Source: Peribacillus simplex
Lineage (GTDB): Bacteria; Bacillota; Bacilli; Bacillales; DSM-1321
Assembly (NCBI RefSeq): GCF_001542915.1
Contig: NZ_LNNH01000004.1
Location: 112,549 to 153,664, forward strand
DNA length: 41,116 nucleotides
Direction of reading: 5' to 3'
The notes under the pieces were generated by a model. The model did not search any database, was not told the DNA's origin, and saw only the letters and a list, made by a program, of their open reading frames with translations. Within the stretch, counting starts at the first letter, position 1. Each line of letters starts with the position of its first letter. Of this stretch, positions 6,820 through 14,410 are shown in pieces. The position numbers and the translations under genes are program-made.

Positions 6820-7614
6820 ATGAATATACGAGAATATTATCAAAAGATGAGCCATTCCAATTTTCATGCTTCCTCGATATCTCTTGGGTTGGCCGTTATC
6901 TTTTTCATTGGCCATGTTGTCGGTTTGATCCCTGGCCCTATTATCTTGATTACGGCTCCGTTCATGTTAATTAGTATTGCCCTATATATCGTCCATCGAA
7001 TATATGAAAGTCGAATCAAGGAATTGCCTCGTGATCTATATGGCACGAATCCCGGCTTATTGGATGCCGAACATATTTTGCTGACATTCTTGCCGGCACC
7101 GACATTGCGTTTGCTTCTATTTGCACCTGATGGTAACCTGATGGGCGAGATCCGGGATAGGAATATGAAGTGGTTCATGTGGATGGTACCTAATTTCTTG
7201 TCGATGCTCTTGGCCAAACGGTATGATCTAGTCAATCCTGAGGGTCACGTACTTGCCGAGTATCATATCGGGAGGGGGCTATTCAATGAAATGGCGATCA
7301 TGGATGAAGAAGGGAGCCTCATTGGCTCCTATCAAGAAAAAAGGACCTTTATGAAAAACGAGGGAATGATCTACAAGGAGGATGGGACGGAATGGATGCC
7401 CATTGACACGCCGGGAAGTTTAAATTCATTTGAGATTGCAACGATAGATGGGAAAAAAATCGTAACCTACCAAGAAGGATGGATGCCTGTTGAGTGGGGA
7501 AGGCGATTTAAGACAAATACGCCTATCCTTACCTTTTCATCTCCTGTAGAAAAAATCCCCAGATTAATCATCTTCGGGTTTTGTGCCGCCGCCTTAAATC
7601 ATCGTTCAAATTGA
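6820..7614 (+). CDS. Membrane-anchored protein of unknown function, possibly tubby/LURP-one-like
   Basis: 264 residues. Two hydrophobic helices occupy about residues 20-60 (LGLAVIFFIGHVVGLI, then GPIILITAPFMLISIALYIV). The rest is soluble and built of short beta-like repeats of the kind Y-D-L-V-N-P-E-G-x-V-L-A-E-Y and M-D-E-E-G-S-L-I-G-S-Y, which remind me of the tubby/LURP-one/scramblase-like beta barrel. That resemblance is by eye only and I assign no function. A hydrophobic C-terminal stretch (LIIFGFCAAAL) could pack against the barrel as its buried helix. The start at 6820 has GGAG about twelve bases upstream, a long spacing. No clear terminator follows before the next promoter at 7651. 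Confidence 0.6.
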   Translation: MNIREYYQKMSHSNFHASSISLGLAVIFFIGHVVGLIPGPIILITAPFMLISIALYIVHRIYESRIKELPRDLYGTNPGLLDAEHILLTFLPAPTLRLLLFAPDGNLMGEIRDRNMKWFMWMVPNFLSMLLAKRYDLVNPEGHVLAEYHIGRGLFNEMAIMDEEGSLIGSYQEKRTFMKNEGMIYKEDGTEWMPIDTPGSLNSFEIATIDGKKIVTYQEGWMPVEWGRRFKTNTPILTFSSPVEKIPRLIIFGFCAAALNHRSN

Positions 7615-7650
7615 CTACGACCATACCCTTTAGTAAATCTATTAAATATT

Positions 7651-7659
7651 TGATATAAT
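7651..7659 (+). promoter_or_regulatory. Extended -10 promoter of the carbonic anhydrase gene
   Basis: TGATATAAT at 7651-7659 is a consensus TATAAT with the TGn extension; the -35 region is weak. It lies 45 bases before the ATG at 7705. Confidence 0.6.
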
Positions 7660-7704
7660 AAAAGGGAAATACTTTTGCATAATTACATAAAAAGGGTGGT
7701 AAAT

Positions 7705-8280
7705 ATGAGTTTACTTAATGAGATTCTGGATTACAATGAACAATTTGTAGAAAAAGGGGAATATGTTAAGTATAAAACTGATAAGTTCCCTGAAAAACGA
7801 ATGGTCATCATAAGTTGTATGGATACAAGGCTCGTGGAGCTACTGCCAAAATCGATGAATGTTAAAAATGGCGATGTGAAAATATTGAAGACTGCCGGGG
7901 CAATCGTCTCCCATCCGTTTGGAAGTGTGATGCGGAGTATCCTAGTTGCCATTTATGAGCTTAAAGCGGATGAAGTATTGGTCATACCTCACCATGATTG
8001 TGGGATGGCTTCCGTCGACGCGGATTCTGTCGTCGAAAAGATGGTCGCACGTGATATTCCGAAGAACACCATCGATACACTGGGAGCGGCTGGAATCGAT
8101 ATCCGCACCTGGCTTCGTGGATTTGATGATGTTTATGAAAGCTGTAAAAACAGTGTGGAAATCATAAAAAGCCATCCGTTGATCCCTAAAAACATACCTG
8201 TACACGGACTCATCATTTCCCCTGATACAGGGAAGCTGGAAGTGGTAGTCGATGGGTATGCTGCTGTAGAAGAAAAGTAA
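7705..8280 (+). CDS. Beta-class carbonic anhydrase (YtiB-like)
   Basis: A 191-residue enzyme of the beta class. The zinc site is visible: ISCMDTR gives Cys38 with the Asp40-Arg42 pair, and PHHDCGM gives His96 and Cys99. These enzymes interconvert CO2 and bicarbonate in the cytoplasm, supplying bicarbonate for carboxylases and balancing pH. Size and the short N-terminal helix match B. subtilis YtiB. ATG at 7705 follows AGGGTGG by five to six bases; an upstream ATG-less start at 7675 lacks a ribosome site and would sit too close to the promoter. A single-gene unit, closed by the terminator at 8294-8322. Confidence 0.88.
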   Translation: MSLLNEILDYNEQFVEKGEYVKYKTDKFPEKRMVIISCMDTRLVELLPKSMNVKNGDVKILKTAGAIVSHPFGSVMRSILVAIYELKADEVLVIPHHDCGMASVDADSVVEKMVARDIPKNTIDTLGAAGIDIRTWLRGFDDVYESCKNSVEIIKSHPLIPKNIPVHGLIISPDTGKLEVVVDGYAAVEEK

Positions 8281-8293
8281 TAGAGAGCTTTGT

Positions 8294-8322
8294 AACTGCC
8301 GGAACTATTTTCGGCAGTTTTC
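8294..8322 (+). terminator. Intrinsic terminator after the carbonic anhydrase gene
   Basis: AACTGCCG (8294-8301) and CGGCAGTT (8312-8319) form the stem, followed by TTCTTTATTTTT. Confidence 0.75.
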
Positions 8323-8361
8323 TTTATTTTTAACAATTCTATTTATTTTTTTCCGTAATTT

Positions 8362-8370
8362 TGATAAAAT
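8362..8370 (+). promoter_or_regulatory. Extended -10 promoter of the NCS2 permease gene
   Basis: TGATAAAAT at 8362-8370 with a T-rich -35 region. I looked for a purine riboswitch between here and 8434 because related permeases often have one, and see none. Confidence 0.45.
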
Positions 8371-8434
8371 CGCCAAGTGTAGTTTGTCACTTAAACAAAC
8401 GGGTGGGCGAGGGACAATTTAATAAGGATACAAC

Positions 8435-9736
8435 ATGAAGAAATTAAATTTGGAATCCCTTTTCCATTTTTCTAGCCATGGAACGAATGGAAAACGAGAA
8501 ATCCTTGCCGGAATGGTAGGGTATTTTACGATCGTATATATCCTCATCGTGAATTCCCTGATCTTATCGGAAGCGGGCATACCGATTAATGGTGCGGTCA
8601 TTGCCACCATCCTTTTATCCGCCGTAAGCTGCATCATGATAGGAATTTGGGCGAATGTCCCGATCCTCCTCGTTCCAGGAATGGGCGTGAATGCACTATT
8701 TGCTTATACGATGGTCCAAGGAATGGGTTTATCCTGGCAATCAGCGCTTGGTGCTGTATTTATCTCTGGAGTTATTTTCGTGATCATTGCTTTTACTAAA
8801 TACTCCAGGTTAATCAGTGATTCTATACCAAGTTCGCTGAAAGATGCCATATCAGTTGGCCTAGGCTTATTCTTGATGCTGATTGGTCTTGAAAAGGGCG
8901 GGATTATCACGGAAGGTTCAACCTCCATCATTGCACTGGGAGATTTAAGCAACCCAGCTGTATGTGCTACGGTGCTGACCTTTTTGCTGGCAATTACGCT
9001 TTTCATCAAGAATGTGCCTGGTAATTTCATGATCACCATCCTGGCAGGCAGTCTTATTGCCTACTTGTGCGGGACGATTCAATTATCTGATATCCATTTT
9101 TCAGGGATGGATACAGCTTCTTATAGCGATCTTTTCTTTTCATTATCGTTCATGGAAGCGGACCGGATTGAGTTTTGGATAAGTGTCTTTGCGATGACGA
9201 TGGTTCTTGTTTTTGAAAATATCGGTCTCGTACACGGACATGTAGACAGTATCAATCGCCAGGATGCTTATAAAAAGTCGCTTAAGGCGACAAGTGTTTC
9301 CGTTCTGTTATCAGGTATTTTCGGTTCAAGTCCTACCGTTGCAACAGTTGAAACGGCAGCTGGAATTGCATCTGGAGGCAGGACCGGATTGACCTCGGTT
9401 GTAACAGGCTTGCTTTTCATCCTTTCATTGCTATTTATCCCAGTGATAAAAGTGATCCCGGATAGTGCCATTGCGCCGATCTTGATCATCATTGGCATTT
9501 TGATGCTAGGGAACATTAAAAGATTGGATTTCAGCGATCTTACCGAGAGTGTACCTGCAATCATGATCATTACGATCATTCCATTCACGTACAGTATTGC
9601 TGATGGAATGGCATTCGGTTTCATTCTCTATCCATTCTTGAAGCTTGTAACCGGAAAGGCGAGAGAAGTTTCAGCCCCGATGTATGTGAGTGCGGCCATG
9701 TTTATCGTCTATTTCATCATCGGTTTGATCGGTTAA
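8435..9736 (+). CDS. NCS2-family (AzgA-like) purine permease
   Basis: A 433-residue transporter with about 12 to 14 membrane segments. The family blocks are clear: EILAGMVGYFTIVYILIVN, LVPGMGVNALFAYT, the substrate-site region FGSSPTVATVETAAGIASGG followed by RTGLTSVVTGLLF, and PILIIIGILML. AzgA-type NCS2 proteins import adenine, guanine or hypoxanthine with protons; B. subtilis PbuG and PbuO are the nearest functional models I can name. The substrate is not determined by what I can see. The start ATG at 8435 follows a weak AAGGA-type site (AATAAGGATACAAC). It stands alone between two hairpins. No PurR box or purine riboswitch is evident upstream. Confidence 0.85.
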   Translation: MKKLNLESLFHFSSHGTNGKREILAGMVGYFTIVYILIVNSLILSEAGIPINGAVIATILLSAVSCIMIGIWANVPILLVPGMGVNALFAYTMVQGMGLSWQSALGAVFISGVIFVIIAFTKYSRLISDSIPSSLKDAISVGLGLFLMLIGLEKGGIITEGSTSIIALGDLSNPAVCATVLTFLLAITLFIKNVPGNFMITILAGSLIAYLCGTIQLSDIHFSGMDTASYSDLFFSLSFMEADRIEFWISVFAMTMVLVFENIGLVHGHVDSINRQDAYKKSLKATSVSVLLSGIFGSSPTVATVETAAGIASGGRTGLTSVVTGLLFILSLLFIPVIKVIPDSAIAPILIIIGILMLGNIKRLDFSDLTESVPAIMIITIIPFTYSIADGMAFGFILYPFLKLVTGKAREVSAPMYVSAAMFIVYFIIGLIG

Positions 9737-9743
9737 TACTTTT

Positions 9744-9789
9744 GGAAGAGCGGTTGGAAAGGAGGATTTCTCCTGTCGGCCGCTCTTCC
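9744..9789 (+). terminator. Long hairpin after the permease gene
   Basis: GGAAGAGCGG (9744-9753) pairs with CCGCTCTTCC (9780-9789) around an inner AGGAG/CTCCT stem. No long T-run follows, so it may act as a terminator or as an mRNA 3' stabiliser. Confidence 0.6.
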
Positions 9790-9839
9790 TTGCATAGTAC
9801 ATAATATTGAGGGATCGGATGATTTTTTTACTTTTCGCG

Positions 9840-9869
9840 ATGACACATCGATTGTGAAAATGCTATGAT
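9840..9869 (+). promoter_or_regulatory. Sigma-A promoter of dapF
   Basis: ATGACA at 9840-9845 and TGCTATGAT at 9861-9869 give a near-consensus -35, an 18-bp spacer and an extended -10. The dapF ATG is at 9922. Confidence 0.55.
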
Positions 9870-9921
9870 ATAGAATATTTAAAAAAATGATAATGACATG
9901 CATATTTAAGGAAGTGACAGG

Positions 9922-10908
9922 ATGATTATTGAAGGGCTAAAAAGCCATGGCTCAGGAAATGATTTCTTAATCATTGATGAATTGACCACGAACTTGACGT
10001 TTACTGAACAAGAAAGAGAAAACTTAGCGAAGGCCCTTTGCAATAGGGGGAGACTTGGAGCAGACGGTATTTTGTTTGTGATGAAAAGTGAACAGGCTGA
10101 TTGCCGGATGCGTGTCTTTAATGCCGATGGATCGGAAGCATCCATGTGCGGTAATGGACTTCGCTGTGTGGCAAGATATGCAAATGATGTGTTAGGACTC
10201 GACAAAATGATCGTCGAAACGATGAAAGCAAATTTACTCGTTGAAAAAACGGATGATATTTATAAGGGGATTCCAACGTTCAAGGTTGAAATTTCCCCCG
10301 TCAGTTTCAATGTTAAGGATTTGCCGCTCATCATTGAAAAAGAAACGCTGCAAAACGAACCATTGCCAGAGCTTCATTCTTCCCTTTTGTTTTCGGCATT
10401 GGCGGTTCCCAATCCGCATTTGATTACCCTTGTAGATAAGGCCATTTTACAAAGCGATCTGCAAGAGGACCTTTCCGTCAAGGTCAATCAACCGAATGAG
10501 CTTTTCCCTGATGGCGTCAATGTCAGTTTTGTCAAAGAACTCGAACCAGGCAGCATTTACGTAAGGACCTTTGAACGTGGAGTGGGCTTCACCAATGCTT
10601 GTGGAACGGCGATGTCAGCATCTAGCCTAGTAACCTGCTTTGCTGGATTGAATGAATTGGAGCGCGAAATTTCCGTATACAATAACGGCGGAAAAGTTAA
10701 ATGCGTCGTGCACCATGATACAGAAAATCAAACCTATTTAATCGACCTAATCGGGAACGCAACCTATGAATTCAAAGTATCACTTGAAATAGACAAAAAT
10801 CATCCCGAACAATTTGAAATACTCGAAAAAGACGAATTCGAAGAAGAAGCAAGCCTATATGCCAAACTGCAAGATGAAGTTCAAACCTATTTGCAAACTG
10901 CATTATAG
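9922..10908 (+). CDS. dapF: Diaminopimelate epimerase
   Basis: A 328-residue enzyme interconverting LL- and meso-diaminopimelate for lysine and peptidoglycan synthesis. The two catalytic cysteines are present: Cys76 in SMCGNGLRC and Cys227 in ERGVGFTNACGTA. SHGSGNDF, PNPHLI and DGVNVSF supply the conserved asparagines. It differs from the B. subtilis-type DapF (about 284 residues) by a longer middle and a 40-residue acidic tail, and by FTNACGTA where most have ETxACGTG. In these points it looks like the Listeria/Lactobacillus branch, from memory. Start ATG at 9922 follows AAGGAAG by seven bases. A single-gene unit with its own promoter and terminator, and no other lysine gene near it, so it could be a second epimerase in this genome. 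Confidence 0.85.
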   Translation: MIIEGLKSHGSGNDFLIIDELTTNLTFTEQERENLAKALCNRGRLGADGILFVMKSEQADCRMRVFNADGSEASMCGNGLRCVARYANDVLGLDKMIVETMKANLLVEKTDDIYKGIPTFKVEISPVSFNVKDLPLIIEKETLQNEPLPELHSSLLFSALAVPNPHLITLVDKAILQSDLQEDLSVKVNQPNELFPDGVNVSFVKELEPGSIYVRTFERGVGFTNACGTAMSASSLVTCFAGLNELEREISVYNNGGKVKCVVHHDTENQTYLIDLIGNATYEFKVSLEIDKNHPEQFEILEKDEFEEEASLYAKLQDEVQTYLQTAL

Positions 10909-10915
10909 ACAAGAC

Positions 10916-10955
10916 AAAAAGGATGCGAATCAATGGATTCCGCATCCTTTTTTTT
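10916..10955 (+). terminator. Intrinsic terminator of dapF
   Basis: GGATGCG (10921-10927) pairs with CGCATCC (10941-10947), preceded by AAAAA and followed by eight T. Confidence 0.85.
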
Positions 10956-10998
10956 GAAACGTAATCTTGAGCGAGTAGCTCTTTCAAGTGGCTCCAAT

Positions 10999-11170
10999 AA
11001 TGCCCAAACTGGCAAGTAAAGCACCCAAATTCGCAAGTAAAGCACCGAAATTTACGAGTATAGCACCCAAACTCGCAAGAAACCGCTCCCAATCGTGAGA
11101 AACCGTCCGAAAATGAAGAGAGAATGCCGTAAACTTACGGGTAAACACCCCAATTTTACAATTATAAGCG
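10999..11170. repeat. Degenerate 21-bp tandem repeat, about eight units
   Basis: Units 10999-11019, 11020-11040, 11041-11061 and 11062-11082 align base for base around AGCACCCAAATTCGCAAGTAA; later units to about 11170 decay and one is 20 bp long. Because 21 is a multiple of three, a minus-strand frame stays open and reads as repeats like GALLANL, but there is no ribosome site and the frame runs on into ligD, so I call this non-coding. It fills the gap between the dapF terminator and the ligD stop. Confidence 0.7.
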
Positions 11171-11176
11171 CCGATG

Positions 11177-13018
11177 CTAGTCTTTCTTTTGCTTGAGAAA
11201 GGCCAATACATCCTGGAAGGCAGTGCCATTATCGACATGGCGATATTCCCTGAAAGCACAGCCGTCCCTTTTGATACGGGTCGGGACGGTTAGGATGGTA
11301 AAGTTTTTTAGCTGGAGGTCTTCGTCCACTTCTTCCCAAAACAAAGGTGTAGCTACGCCTGCAAAACCATTCCCTCGTGGCGAATATGGCACTATGATGG
11401 TTTTTCCTTCACTGTGCTGGATAAAGTCCAAGTAAAGTCGATTATGCCGGTTCACTTTCAATCTTTCCATCGTAAAATCATTGGGGTGGGAACTTGTAAG
11501 GTAATGGCCGAGAAAATCGGTGAATATGCGTGTCTCTTGGTAAGTGAATTGGTCTTCGGGCAGCGGGATGTGTACCTGAAGCCCTTTGTTGCCGGACGTT
11601 TTAACAAAAGCTTCCATTCTTAATGAGTCCATCACCTTTTTTATTTCTTGTGCTGCCTTTATTGCTAGTGAAAAGTATTCGATCGAAGGAGGATCCAAGT
11701 CCAAGACGATTTCATCAGGTTTTGTTTTCCCCGCTTTTTGAAACGGGGCATGGAATTCCAAAGCCAGTTGGTTACCAAACCAAAGTAGCGTTTCAACATC
11801 GTTGCATAGCATATATTCAATATCTTCGTCCTTGAACGTTTTAATGAAGCCCGGCGCATAGTCAGGCTTGTTTTTCTGGAAAAATCTATCTTGATCGAGC
11901 GTGCCATGAGGATACCTGATCGTAGTCAATAGTTTTTCCTTTAAGAAAGGTAGGAAGAAAGCGGAAACTTCACGCAAGTATTGGAGGTATTCCACTTTAA
12001 TCACGTCTTTGCCAGCCGTTGTCCATAATGGCTTATCACGGGAGGTTATTTGAACGGTTTCTGGAAAGGTATACTGGCTTATTACGAATTTCTCCCATGT
12101 GCATTCTTTTGGATCCAAGTTCAGAAGCCATTGGGAAAATTGGGGCTCGCGCAATTCATTTTCTTCATAAACATGTAAGCATTGCACTTCGATGCATATC
12201 GAAGGTTGGATATAAAAAAATTGGGCGTCCTCTCCAGAGGCATTTCGCTTGATTAAATCATGCAGGATCCCTTTATTTTGGGCACTCAGACCATTTTTGA
12301 CGCTGCCAATTTTCATTACTTTTCCATCCTTGTATACCCCGAGGGAAACGTATCCATTTTCTTTATGCAATGCCGTGATGAAACAGGAAATGTCCTTCCA
12401 ATTCTTCACTTTAATCCAGGCGGTGGTTCGCTTCCCTTCTTGCCAGGTTCCCCGTATTTCCTTTGCAACCACTCCCTCGCCATCCAAAAGGATTACTTCA
12501 TTCATCGCGACATTCAAAGAATTGAAGCTCTTAATTATTTGTACTAAAGCTTTATCTGCTGGGTCAGGAGGACTAGGGAGGCCAAGTTCTTTTCCCATCT
12601 TCACCATCCATTCCCTGCGCTCTTCCATGGATTGATTTCTGATGTCCTTGCCCTTTATGCGCAGCAGATCGAACGCTATATAACGGCATGGGGAAAAATG
12701 AGCATTTTCAGAAATCAATAATGGGTTACGCAGGCGGCCACGCCATTGGATTTGAAAAAAGTCTGCTTTTGCTTGATTCGTCAGCCAGACCAATTCTCCA
12801 TCCAACTGCAACGGTAGATACGCTTCAAGTTCCATTTCTTTTATGAATGTAACGATTTCCGGGAATAACGTGGATAATTCCTTCTCGTTTCGACTCTTGA
12901 TGCTTATCGTATCGGAGTCAATCGTTAAGATGGCCCTAAAGCCGTCATATTTGACTTCATAACGCCAATCGTTAGAGACGGGCGCTTCCGGGTAATAAGT
13001 GGGCAGCATCGGTTTCAT
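11177..13018 (-). CDS. ligD: ATP-dependent DNA ligase LigD (ligase + polymerase domains), Bacillus type
   Basis: A 613-residue bacterial NHEJ enzyme with the ligase domain first and the polymerase/primase domain last. The nucleotidyl-transferase lysine is Lys23 in EVKYDGFR; LDGELV, GEGVVAK and WIKVKN are the further ligase motifs. The second half has HGTLDQDRFFQKNKPDYAP, the acidic EIVLDLDPP near residue 435, SGNKGLQVHIPL and the late RHNRLYLD. There is no phosphoesterase domain, as in B. subtilis LigD (about 611 residues). ATG at 13018 follows GGAAGGTG by nine bases; the longer frame upstream overlaps ku regulatory sequence. It is divergent from ku, unlike the B. subtilis ykoVU operon. Confidence 0.92.
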   Translation of the reverse strand: MKPMLPTYYPEAPVSNDWRYEVKYDGFRAILTIDSDTISIKSRNEKELSTLFPEIVTFIKEMELEAYLPLQLDGELVWLTNQAKADFFQIQWRGRLRNPLLISENAHFSPCRYIAFDLLRIKGKDIRNQSMEERREWMVKMGKELGLPSPPDPADKALVQIIKSFNSLNVAMNEVILLDGEGVVAKEIRGTWQEGKRTTAWIKVKNWKDISCFITALHKENGYVSLGVYKDGKVMKIGSVKNGLSAQNKGILHDLIKRNASGEDAQFFYIQPSICIEVQCLHVYEENELREPQFSQWLLNLDPKECTWEKFVISQYTFPETVQITSRDKPLWTTAGKDVIKVEYLQYLREVSAFFLPFLKEKLLTTIRYPHGTLDQDRFFQKNKPDYAPGFIKTFKDEDIEYMLCNDVETLLWFGNQLALEFHAPFQKAGKTKPDEIVLDLDPPSIEYFSLAIKAAQEIKKVMDSLRMEAFVKTSGNKGLQVHIPLPEDQFTYQETRIFTDFLGHYLTSSHPNDFTMERLKVNRHNRLYLDFIQHSEGKTIIVPYSPRGNGFAGVATPLFWEEVDEDLQLKNFTILTVPTRIKRDGCAFREYRHVDNGTAFQDVLAFLKQKKD

Positions 13019-13057
13019 TTTGAAAAACACCTTCCGCAAATAAATGATTAACATTAT

Positions 13058-13099
13058 TTTGCCAAAAAAACAACGGGTTAGAGTTGGCAAATTTTTTTT
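13058..13099 (+). promoter_or_regulatory. Inverted repeat with T-run between ligD and ku
   Basis: TTTGCCA (13058-13064) and TGGCAAA (13085-13091) are perfect arms 20 bases apart, and eight T follow on the plus strand. It could be an operator for the divergent pair or a weak terminator shielding ku from upstream transcription. I could not place a convincing sigma-A or sigma-G promoter for ku or ligD in this 152-bp gap. Confidence 0.3.
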
Positions 13100-13170
13100 C
13101 GGTTTTTTTTTTACAAAGGGGAATAATAACTGTGTTCTCAAAATTAAAAATAAGTTATGAGGTGACCCAT

Positions 13171-14010
13171 ATGCATACAATGTGGAAGGGGAGCATATCA
13201 TTCGGTTTGGTGAACATTCCGATTAAACTTCATGCGGCTACGGAAGATAAGGATATATCTTTACGGACACTGCACAAGGAATGTCATTCACCAATCAAAT
13301 ATGAAAAAGTGTGTCCGGTTTGCCAGAAAGAAGTGGGTAAAGATGATATTGTCCGCGCTTTCGAATATACAAAAGGAAAGTTTGTCGTTTTGGAGGACAA
13401 TGAACTGGAACAGCTAAAAAAACAGAATGAAGAAAAAGCAGTGGAAATCGTGGATTTCGTGAAAATAGAAGAAATAGATCCGATCTATTTTAACCGCAGT
13501 TATTATATGTCCCCCAATGATGGGGGGATTAAGGCTTATTCCCTTCTAAGACAGGCACTTAAGGAATCCAATAAGGTGGGGATCGCCAAAATCATCATTC
13601 GCTCAAAAGAGCAAATGGCAGTCATTCGGGTCGTTGATAATACCCTTGTGATGGAGACGATTCATTATCCGGATGAAGTCCGCTCCGCAGCCGATGTTCC
13701 GAACATCCCTGCAAATGATGCGATCGTAAAAAAAGAAATTGATACGGCCGTGCTTTTAATCGATCAATTAACGTCGACTTTTGAACCAACCAAATACACG
13801 GATGATTATCGCACCGCTTTACTCGAACTGATTGAATCAAAGAAAACGGGACAGAAGACGATTGCAGCCAAAACGTCGGAACCGGCAGCAAACAATGTAA
13901 CCGATTTAATGGAGGCGTTGCAAGCTTCCATTGACCGGACGAAGCATGAAGAACCGGAGAAAAGAACCACCCGTAAGAAGGCGGCAACGAAAAAAAAGAA
14001 ACAAGCATAA
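13171..14010 (+). CDS. ku: Non-homologous end-joining protein Ku
   Basis: A 279-residue homodimeric DNA-end-binding protein. The start MHTMWKGSISFGLVNIPIKLHAAT and the segments LRTLHKECHSPIKYEKVCPVC, FEYTKGKFVVLED and SYYMSPNDGGIKAYSLLRQAL are typical of bacterial Ku. The C-terminal 40 residues are rich in lysine and arginine, the tail that in B. subtilis and mycobacterial Ku aids DNA binding. Ku brings LigD to double-strand breaks; the divergent neighbour ligD makes the partnership clear. In B. subtilis the pair serves spores and stationary cells. ATG at 13171 lies behind GAGGTG; an earlier in-frame start at 13084 falls in T-rich regulatory sequence. A strong terminator follows at 14015-14054. 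Confidence 0.93.
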   Translation: MHTMWKGSISFGLVNIPIKLHAATEDKDISLRTLHKECHSPIKYEKVCPVCQKEVGKDDIVRAFEYTKGKFVVLEDNELEQLKKQNEEKAVEIVDFVKIEEIDPIYFNRSYYMSPNDGGIKAYSLLRQALKESNKVGIAKIIIRSKEQMAVIRVVDNTLVMETIHYPDEVRSAADVPNIPANDAIVKKEIDTAVLLIDQLTSTFEPTKYTDDYRTALLELIESKKTGQKTIAAKTSEPAANNVTDLMEALQASIDRTKHEEPEKRTTRKKAATKKKKQA

Positions 14011-14014
14011 TACT

Positions 14015-14054
14015 AAAAAGCCAAGCGGAGTAGGAATGCGTCGCTTGGCTTTTT
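14015..14054 (+). terminator. Intrinsic terminator of ku
   Basis: AAAAGCCAAGCG and CGCTTGGCTTTTT form the stem around a 14-nt loop, ending in a T-run. Confidence 0.85.
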
Positions 14055-14091
14055 ATTTGGGTTTTCGTTTAAGTGGAGATCGATGCAGGGC

Positions 14092-14222
14092 AAAAAAAAT
14101 CGCTCCCTTAAGAGCGACAATGAGGAATTCAATCGTGAAATCAACATATAGGCGAACCGTTGTAGTTTTCGACTATATATTGTGTTCATATTCTATCATA
14201 TTTAATTCTGAAATAGCAACAA
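14092..14222 (-). ncRNA. Candidate small RNA of about 97 nt with its own promoter and terminator
   Basis: On the minus strand: TTGTTG (14222-14217), a 16-bp spacer, TATGAT (14200-14195); predicted start near 14188; a 10-bp stem with one mismatch (14177-14168 with 14156-14147) and an 11-nt loop; then terminator stem TCGCTC/GAGCGA (14117-14100) followed by eight T (14099-14092). No annotated gene explains this terminator. An ATG frame starting almost at the predicted 5' end runs about 58 codons through the terminator and ku's terminator; it has no ribosome site and I do not call it. I recognise no known RNA family. Confidence 0.4.
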
Positions 14223-14355
14223 AATTACGATAACTTACTGATGATTTTTTCTGGAATTCCATGATATTTCAACCAATTGAAAGCATGGGAACCGTTTTCG
14301 GTTTTTAAGTTTGGGATATTCTCCTATTCTTCTATAGAATCAAATGGATTTTTAG

Positions 14356-14361
14356 TATAAT
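14356..14361 (+). promoter_or_regulatory. -10 box of the MOSC gene
   Basis: TATAAT at 14356-14361, 50 bases before the ATG. The -35 region is weak. The 130 bases between the small-RNA promoter and here contain no other feature I can support. Confidence 0.4.
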
Positions 14362-14410
14362 TTATTCATATAAGGATGGTATATACTAAATGAGGATAGG
14401 GAGACGAAGA

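Noticed and set aside
8323..8434. Purine riboswitch before the NCS2 permease
   Set aside because: The conserved loop and junction sequences of the purine aptamer are absent.
10984..11259. 91-codon minus-strand frame with GALLANL-type repeats
   Set aside because: It is the open reading of a 21-bp repeat and overlaps the ligD 3' end in another frame, with no ribosome site.
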